From Treponema sp. (lineage in GTDB: Bacteria > Spirochaetota > Spirochaetia > Treponematales > Breznakiellaceae), in NCBI GenBank assembly GCA_031275515.1, contig JAISOQ010000001.1, positions 1-9,449 of the forward strand: a DNA stretch of 9,449 bases. The letters run 5' to 3'. The position numbers and the translations under genes are program-made. Of this stretch, positions 5,022 through 9,449 are shown piece by piece. How positions within the stretch are numbered: the stretch's first letter is position 1; each line of letters begins with the position of its first letter. The notes beneath the pieces were generated by a model. It was given only the letters and a program-made list of their open reading frames with translations, was not told the DNA's origin and searched no databases.

Positions 5022-5858
5022 ATGGACATACGGATTAATGGAGAAACGGCAGACATTATTCTGGAATCGGAGAAGACCCTGGGGGCTGTTCTTACGGGAA
5101 TAGAAGCCTGGCTTGGAAATTCTGACTTCCGGGTAAGGGGTCTTGAAATCGACGGCCAGATTATCCCGGGGGACGCTCTTTCCGCGGCCTTTGAACGGGA
5201 ATTAGCGGGTATAGGGTCCATAGATGTTAAGGTCTGTACCAGGCAGGAACTCATGCTGGAAGCCTTGACCGAAGCCCGCTGCCTTCTTGCGGCGCTGGCC
5301 GGCCCCGGATCCCTGTCCGCCATATCTTCCGCCGGGGAAGACTGGAAAACCTGCGCCGCCGCAAGTTTCATCTCCAGGGAATTGCCCGATCTCTGGAGCA
5401 TACTCGACGAATTCTTCAAAACCGGCGGGCCGTCCCCGGAGGTGATTATTTCCCTCATTGATGAGCGGATACGGGAAATCGGAGACCCCGCGAGGGAATT
5501 CGCCTGTTTGGAAAGCTTGGTTTCCACGATAAGCGAAAGGCTTGAGGAATTACCCATAGACATACAGACCGGGAAAGACGGACGGGCTGCCGAGACGGTA
5601 TCCCTCTTTTCAAACATCGCGGAGAAGCTCTTCAGACTTTTCTCTATTTTCCAGTCCCGGAAAGGGTTCATAGAGACCGTTGATTCGGTTCCCATCCATA
5701 ATTTTCTTGAGGAATTCAGCGCTGCGGTAACGGAATTGCTGGCCGCCTATTCTGCCAAAGACGCGGTCCTGGTGGGGGATTTGGCGGAGTATGAACTGGC
5801 GCCCCGGTTCCGTTCTTTTTACGCTGCCTTGAAAGGGGCTGTTGTACCCCTGGTATAG
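5022..5858 (+). CDS. Conserved-looking protein of unknown function downstream of fliD
   Basis: I do not recognise this 278-residue protein. It has no signal peptide or membrane segment, so it is probably cytoplasmic. The first 70 residues look like a small alpha/beta domain (MDIRINGETADIILE, then LEIDGQIIPGD); the rest is mostly helical and rather acidic. Near the C-terminus comes AKDAVLVGDLAEYELAPRF, followed by a last helix. AGGA lies six bases before the ATG, the gene is 28 bases after fliD, and the PilZ gene follows 10 bases later, so co-transcription is likely. Position beside fliD, where many bacteria keep fliS and fliT, makes a flagellar export chaperone or assembly factor possible, but I see no FliS or FliT signature. 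A 229-residue open frame on the opposite strand is Ser/Arg-rich and looks like a shadow. Confidence 0.8.
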   Translation: MDIRINGETADIILESEKTLGAVLTGIEAWLGNSDFRVRGLEIDGQIIPGDALSAAFERELAGIGSIDVKVCTRQELMLEALTEARCLLAALAGPGSLSAISSAGEDWKTCAAASFISRELPDLWSILDEFFKTGGPSPEVIISLIDERIREIGDPAREFACLESLVSTISERLEELPIDIQTGKDGRAAETVSLFSNIAEKLFRLFSIFQSRKGFIETVDSVPIHNFLEEFSAAVTELLAAYSAKDAVLVGDLAEYELAPRFRSFYAALKGAVVPLV

Positions 5859-5868
5859 GAGCAGGTTT

Positions 5869-6975
5869 ATGGTTCTTCAATTTTCCGGATTATACCGCCT
5901 GCAAACTTATTTTAAAAAAGACGATCCCCAAAGCGCTCTTTTTTTCTTTATCGCAGCTGGTTCGGCGCTTGTTATCTCTATAATTCTCCGGCGTATCCTG
6001 CGTGCAGCCGGGATACTCAGTTCCGGAAGCGGGAGCGCGCCGCCGGCAGGCAGATTCAGCGCTTATGCCCTGTACCGGGCGATCCGCTCTTACGGCCTAA
6101 ACCGGGAACAGGTCAAAATGCTGAAATTTGTCTTTAAAAATGGCGGGGTAACCCATCCCGAATGGGCGTTGTCGGATCCCGTATTGCTGGATAAATACTT
6201 TAAAGAGGCGTATTGGGTTTTCAAAGGGCAAAAAAATGAAGTTGAAGCCCAAATCCAGACAGCCCGCCTCTTTTCCACCCGGAACGCCATTGAATTTGCC
6301 CAAAGCGCCGCTTCCGGCAAGGATCTGCCCCGGGTAACCGCCGGTATGATGGCGGTACTGACCTCAGGGGGAGCAGGCTACCCCCCTGTCAAGGTTCTGA
6401 GCGCCCGGGGGGATTACATTACGGTTGAATGTCCCACAACTGCTTTGGGAACCCCCATAAAAATTTCCAAGGGCGCTAAAATCATGCTTTCCTTCTTTAC
6501 CCGGACCAGCAGGGGTTTTTCTATTGCAAGCCAGGTTAGGGGGGTCTCCTCTACCTATTCCGCGGCTACCCTGGATCTTATACGGGTCAGCAAGCCCAGG
6601 AATCTGGTACAAAGAAGGTTCAGACGCCGGCAGGTCGGCATTTTCTGTTATGTCCACCCGGTAAAAATTGAAGAAACCGGAACAGGCCGGAAAAAAAATG
6701 TGAGGATGATCGTAGAACGCCGCCGTTTTACCGGTACAATGCAGGATATTTCCATAGGCGGCTGTGCCATGAAAACTAATGCGGCTGTTGCCGCAGGCAG
6801 CCGGGTCAAAATCGAATTTGATTACGGCGGTTCCGAGGGAGTCGCCGTTTTAGGGCAGGTATTACGTTTCAATCAAAATGGGAGCAATATGGTAATGCAT
6901 ACGAAATTCCTGAAGGTTCCAAGAAAGGCGATGAACGCCATTAATGTTGCGGTTTTTGATTATCTTGAGGATTGA
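5869..6975 (+). CDS. Membrane-anchored PilZ domain protein, probable c-di-GMP receptor
   Basis: A protein of 368 residues. One transmembrane helix (about 22-40) is followed by Arg residues, so the bulk should be cytoplasmic. A helical region (about 62-145) leads to a beta-rich domain (about 155-245, containing ISKGAKIMLSFFTRTSRGFS) resembling the YcgR-type domain that precedes PilZ. The C-terminal PilZ domain (about 248-368) has the Arg cluster RRFRRR at 249-254, which supplies RxxxR, and DISIGG at 293-298, fitting the D/N-x-S-x-x-G motif. These are the residues PilZ proteins use to bind cyclic di-GMP; their separation is longer than usual. The ATG at 5869 is preferred over a TTG at 5842 because AGGAG lies seven bases upstream, overlapping the stop of the previous gene. 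It closes the flaG-fliD operon, suggesting a role in motility control. YcgR-like action at the motor is inference. Confidence 0.85.
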   Translation: MVLQFSGLYRLQTYFKKDDPQSALFFFIAAGSALVISIILRRILRAAGILSSGSGSAPPAGRFSAYALYRAIRSYGLNREQVKMLKFVFKNGGVTHPEWALSDPVLLDKYFKEAYWVFKGQKNEVEAQIQTARLFSTRNAIEFAQSAASGKDLPRVTAGMMAVLTSGGAGYPPVKVLSARGDYITVECPTTALGTPIKISKGAKIMLSFFTRTSRGFSIASQVRGVSSTYSAATLDLIRVSKPRNLVQRRFRRRQVGIFCYVHPVKIEETGTGRKKNVRMIVERRRFTGTMQDISIGGCAMKTNAAVAAGSRVKIEFDYGGSEGVAVLGQVLRFNQNGSNMVMHTKFLKVPRKAMNAINVAVFDYLED

Positions 6976-7001
6976 CCCTTTGAGAATAAAATCAGTATAT
7001 T
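6972..7001 (+). promoter_or_regulatory. Candidate sigma-70 promoter of the tsaE-tsaB operon
   Basis: TTGACC (6972-6977), an 18-base spacer and TATATT (6996-7001), each one base from consensus, in an AT-rich gap. The -35 overlaps the stop codon of the PilZ gene. The start point would be near 7008, leaving a very short leader before the 7024 ATG. Confidence 0.5.
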
Positions 7002-7023
7002 TTTTTATGAAGTTGGACAATCA

Positions 7024-7287
7024 ATGAAGGTGCTTCAAATTAAAGACATCGAAAGAAAGGATGTCCCTATTTACTATCGCAGGCTTTTTTCCGGCATCCT
7101 GGTATTGGAATTAGTAAATAAACAGATAGAAAGAGCTATCTCATTTACTATAGAGACAAAACCAACGGGGGCAAGGGATATTTTGGTTACCCTGGCCGAT
7201 CCGGTGGATTACCCGCTTGTCCCCCTGATGAAGGAAATAAAGAAATATTTGAATGAGTTGGATGACTCCGGGGAACTGCCTTTTTGA
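7024..7287 (+). CDS. Small protein of unknown function (87 residues)
   Basis: I do not recognise a family. The protein is soluble-looking, with alternating strands and a final amphipathic helix (VPLMKEIKKYLNELDDSGELPF) and no Cys. The ATG at 7024 has no good ribosome site (GTTGGA is the nearest), in line with a short leader from the promoter at 6972-7001. It ends one base before the preferred tsaE start, so the two are probably translationally coupled. Its coding quality (no rare stops, residue mix like its neighbours) and tight packing support a real gene. Function cannot be inferred beyond its position at the head of the t6A gene pair. Confidence 0.7.
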   Translation: MKVLQIKDIERKDVPIYYRRLFSGILVLELVNKQIERAISFTIETKPTGARDILVTLADPVDYPLVPLMKEIKKYLNELDDSGELPF

Positions 7288-7288
7288 C

Positions 7289-7726
7289 ATGACCGTTATT
7301 TCCGGTTCTCCGGAAGAAACCATTGCCGCAGGAGAACGTCTGGGCGAATCTTTAAAGCCCGGAAGCGTTGTCGCCCTGCGGGGAAAGCTCGGGGCGGGAA
7401 AAACCTGTTTTACCAAGGGCATAGCCCGTTTCTTAGGTATAGAGGAAGAGGTAACCAGCCCAACCTACACTATCGTTTCCGAATACTCCGGAAAAATCCC
7501 CCTTTACCATATTGACGCATATCGTCTAAAGGGGGATGATGATTTTGCCGCCCTGGGAGGTGAAGAAATCATTGGCGGCGGCGGGGTTTCAGTGATCGAG
7601 TGGAGCGAGCGTATTCCTGAATCGATTCCCCCCGGGGCTGTCATCGTAGAACTTGAAATTCTTCCGGGAGGGGGGCGTAAAATCAGCATACGGGCTCCGG
7701 AAAACCATGAATATTCTTGCTATTGA
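7289..7726 (+). CDS. tsaE: TsaE, ATPase for tRNA t6A37 synthesis
   Basis: A P-loop ATPase of 145 residues (formerly YjeE), normal for the family. It assists the TsaB-TsaD complex in making threonylcarbamoyl-adenosine at position 37 of ANN-decoding tRNAs, in the cytoplasm. Walker A is GKLGAGKT (32-39). Further family motifs are TSPTY (56-60), HIDAYRL (74-80) and EWSERIP (104-110). The ATG at 7289 starts one base after the stop of the preceding gene and gives the normal N-terminus (TVISGSPEETIAAGERLG). ATGs at 7253 and 7262 in the same frame would add 12 or 9 residues and overlap the previous gene; none of the three has a strong ribosome site. It overlaps tsaB by 20 bases. Confidence 0.93.
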   Translation: MTVISGSPEETIAAGERLGESLKPGSVVALRGKLGAGKTCFTKGIARFLGIEEEVTSPTYTIVSEYSGKIPLYHIDAYRLKGDDDFAALGGEEIIGGGGVSVIEWSERIPESIPPGAVIVELEILPGGGRKISIRAPENHEYSCY

Positions 7727-8393
7727 CACGGCAGCTTCTGTTCTCAAGGCTGCGGTTGCTTCGGGGGAGGAAGTGCGGTGTATCGAATATGATGCAGGAC
7801 TCTCCCATTCGGAGGCCCTTATGGTTCTGGCGGACACTCTCATGGATATTTCCGGCCTGGATAAAAGGGAGCTGGACTTTGTGGCCTGCATGAAGGGGCC
7901 CGGCTCCTTTACGGGCCTCAGGATAGGTTATGCGGCAGCCAAGGGCCTTTCCCTGGCCCTGGGTATCCCGGTAATATCGGTCCCAACCCTGGATTGTCTG
8001 GCCGCCCGGTTTTCCTTCTGGCCGGGGCCGGTGATCCCCGTCATAGACGCCAAAAAGCGCCGGTATTTTACCGCCCTATACCAGGGACAGGACCGCGTAA
8101 CCGGTTATATGGACGCTGACGCCCCAAGTATTGCCGCCGCCGCCGCCCAGGTTCCGGGCGATCTATTGCTCACCGGGCCTGACGCCGAAATGCTGTTCCC
8201 GGAGTTTACTCCTTTAATAGAGGGCAGCCGGAAAATCAGCGTTGACCCTTTAGGAAAATACGACGGAATCCGGGAGCTGCTAAAAATTTCCCGGGATTAC
8301 TTTACACGTAATATCATTGATGATATATCCTCCGGTCCGCTCTATTTACGGAAAAGCGATGCGGAATTGACGCTCCGGCAGGCTCACAATTAA
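7707..8393 (+). CDS. tsaB: TsaB, TsaD partner in tRNA t6A37 synthesis
   Basis: A protein of 228 residues, of the ASKHA fold (formerly YeaZ). It forms a heterodimer with TsaD, which transfers the threonylcarbamoyl group from TC-AMP to A37 of tRNA. The N-terminus MNILAIDTAASVLKAAV is the usual first strand pair; HSEALM is followed by the family signature KGPGSFTGLRIG (63-74) and the helix AAAKGLSLALGIPVISV. It lacks the metal-binding His motif of TsaD, as expected. The ATG at 7707 is chosen over upstream starts by alignment to the family; it lies inside the end of tsaE, implying coupled translation. The C-terminal third is less conserved, normal for TsaB. Confidence 0.93.
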   Translation: MNILAIDTAASVLKAAVASGEEVRCIEYDAGLSHSEALMVLADTLMDISGLDKRELDFVACMKGPGSFTGLRIGYAAAKGLSLALGIPVISVPTLDCLAARFSFWPGPVIPVIDAKKRRYFTALYQGQDRVTGYMDADAPSIAAAAAQVPGDLLLTGPDAEMLFPEFTPLIEGSRKISVDPLGKYDGIRELLKISRDYFTRNIIDDISSGPLYLRKSDAELTLRQAHN

Positions 8394-8403
8394 CGGATAA
8401 GAA

Positions 8404-9449
8404 ATGATGAACGCCGGAGATAAAAAATTGGATTTACTTAACGATGATGAATTAGAGCCTTTGGAAGAACTGGAAGACCTTGAGGCGCTCTCCTTTAAGG
8501 CTCCTCTCCACAAAGAGACTGAAGATCATGCGTCCTTTTCCAGGTTTAATCCCTTTACCAACAGCGTTTTGCCGATTCTATGCGTTAATAATACCCTTGA
8601 TATTCTTACCGCCAATAAGGCCTGCAAGAACTTGTTTACCGGATTCTTCAAGCTGGAGGGCGTCAATTTCATAGAGGTATTCGGCAGATCCTTCACCCTG
8701 AATGACCTTAGGGAAATACGGGATACCATCATGACCGGAAAAAACGGGTACTCATGGAAAGGGATAGCCAGGATTAAATCCCGGGCTATGGCAACCATTG
8801 AAACCAGGGTATACCTTTTCCCCGCAGACACGGCGGGGAAAAACCCCGGGGAATTCGGAGTCATGTTTGATGATGTAACGGAAGAGAACAAGCGCCTCCT
8901 CCGCAACGTCTTCATGAGCCTCCTTGAAGCCTCAAAACTCAAAGACAACGACACGGGTAAGCATATCATCAGGGTAAACCGCTATTCCCAAAGGCTTGCG
9001 GAAGAACTCTACCACCGGAGCGGCTATGAGCGTATCGACGCGGATTTTATCGATCACATTGGGTTTCTTGCGTCCATGCATGACGTGGGGAAAATCGGCA
9101 CGCCTGACGATATACTGAACAAGGAGGGCGCCCTTTCGGACTGGGAATGGACGGTAATGCAGGAACACACAAAGAACGGCGCCTTTATCCTGTCCACGTA
9201 TCCCCATCCTATGGCCAGGGAGATAGCCCTCAGCCACCATGAAAAGTGGAACGGCACGGGGTATCCCTTCCAGCTCGAAAAGGAGATGATCCCCCTTTCC
9301 GCCCGTATTGTTTCCATTGCCGATGTTTACGACGCCCTTAGAATGAAGCGGAGTTACAAGCCCGCCTTTACCCACAAGGTTACCCTGGAAAAAATGATGG
9401 AAGGCAAAGGAACCCAGTTTGATCCGGCCCTGTTCGACGTGTTTTATTC
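8404..9449 (+). CDS. PAS/HD-GYP protein, probable c-di-GMP phosphodiesterase (3' end outside window)
   Basis: Open to the window edge: 348 complete codons plus two bases, no stop. Residues 9-29 are acidic and leucine-rich (LDLLNDDELEPLEELEDLEAL). Residues about 50-165 look like a PAS sensor (PILCVNNTLDILTANKACKNLF, ending GVMFDDVTEENKRLL). From about 170 comes an HD-GYP domain with its motifs intact: DNDTGKHIIRV, the HD pair in MHDVGKIGTPDD (H226, D227), HHE (278-280), GTGYP (GYP 286-288), IADVYDAL and GTQFDP. HD-GYP enzymes hydrolyse cyclic di-GMP to pGpG or GMP; all visible metal ligands suggest activity. There is no receiver domain, unlike RpfG. The ATG at 8404 (GGA six bases upstream) is followed by a second ATG; a TTG at 8428 behind GGAG is an alternative start. 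It begins 10 bases after tsaB. Confidence 0.9.
   Translation, partial: MMNAGDKKLDLLNDDELEPLEELEDLEALSFKAPLHKETEDHASFSRFNPFTNSVLPILCVNNTLDILTANKACKNLFTGFFKLEGVNFIEVFGRSFTLNDLREIRDTIMTGKNGYSWKGIARIKSRAMATIETRVYLFPADTAGKNPGEFGVMFDDVTEENKRLLRNVFMSLLEASKLKDNDTGKHIIRVNRYSQRLAEELYHRSGYERIDADFIDHIGFLASMHDVGKIGTPDDILNKEGALSDWEWTVMQEHTKNGAFILSTYPHPMAREIALSHHEKWNGTGYPFQLEKEMIPLSARIVSIADVYDALRMKRSYKPAFTHKVTLEKMMEGKGTQFDPALFDVFY

Noticed and set aside
5006..5695. 229-residue open frame antisense to the gene after fliD
   Set aside because: Ser/Arg-rich shadow composition; the + strand frame is longer, has AGGA before its ATG and fits the operon spacing.
6365..6388. CAGGGGG/CCCCCTG hairpin
   Set aside because: It lies inside the PilZ gene coding sequence and is explained by Gly and Pro codons; no sign of a regulatory role.
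7007..7027. Six-residue open frame (MKLDNQ) overlapping the ATG at 7024
   Set aside because: Too short, no ribosome site, and would start at the predicted transcription start; most likely chance.

Overview
The window reads as part of a spirochaete chromosome, most likely a Treponema. Evidence for this: two adjacent core flagellins of the FlaB type (both starting MIINHN, about 280 residues, with no outer D2/D3 domain), followed by flaG and an unusually long fliD, then a PilZ protein, the t6A genes tsaE and tsaB, and an HD-GYP protein. From memory this order matches the flaB1-flaB3-fliD neighbourhood of Treponema pallidum (around TP0868 to TP0877); I could not check that. Base composition looks balanced (near half G+C), unlike the AT-rich oral treponemes. 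All genes lie on the + strand and I see no mobile element, CRISPR array, tRNA or rRNA.

Region 1 (1-2378) holds the filament genes. A textbook sigma-28 promoter (60-87) drives flaB1 (209-1069). A 364-base gap rich in inverted repeats carries a second sigma-28-like promoter (1282-1309) with the same 16-base spacer, driving flaB3 (1434-2273), which ends in a strong intrinsic terminator (2341-2378). Region 2 (2389-6975) is a likely operon of flaG, fliD, an unrecognised 278-residue protein and a membrane-anchored PilZ protein. Region 3 (6972-9449) starts with a sigma-70-like promoter and runs through an unrecognised 87-residue protein, tsaE, tsaB (overlapping tsaE by 20 bases) and a PAS/HD-GYP protein cut off by the window edge.

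How they work together: FlaB1 and FlaB3 form the periplasmic filament core, FliD is the filament cap, FlaG is a filament-associated protein. PilZ binds cyclic di-GMP and HD-GYP degrades it, so the locus links the filament with c-di-GMP signalling. TsaE and TsaB belong to tRNA t6A synthesis.

The observation I rate highest is a shared RNA signature. The leaders of flaB1 and flaB3 each carry a hairpin with an A-N-GGAU hexaloop ending about 10 bases before an AAGGAGG ribosome binding site, with the loop GGA 24 or 25 bases from the Shine-Dalgarno GGA. The flaG ribosome binding site itself sits in the AAGGAA hexaloop of a GTAC/GTAC stem and matches the published CsrA consensus at 11 of 12 positions. 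This looks like a CsrA (with FliW) translational regulon of the late filament genes. The csrA and fliW genes are not in the window.
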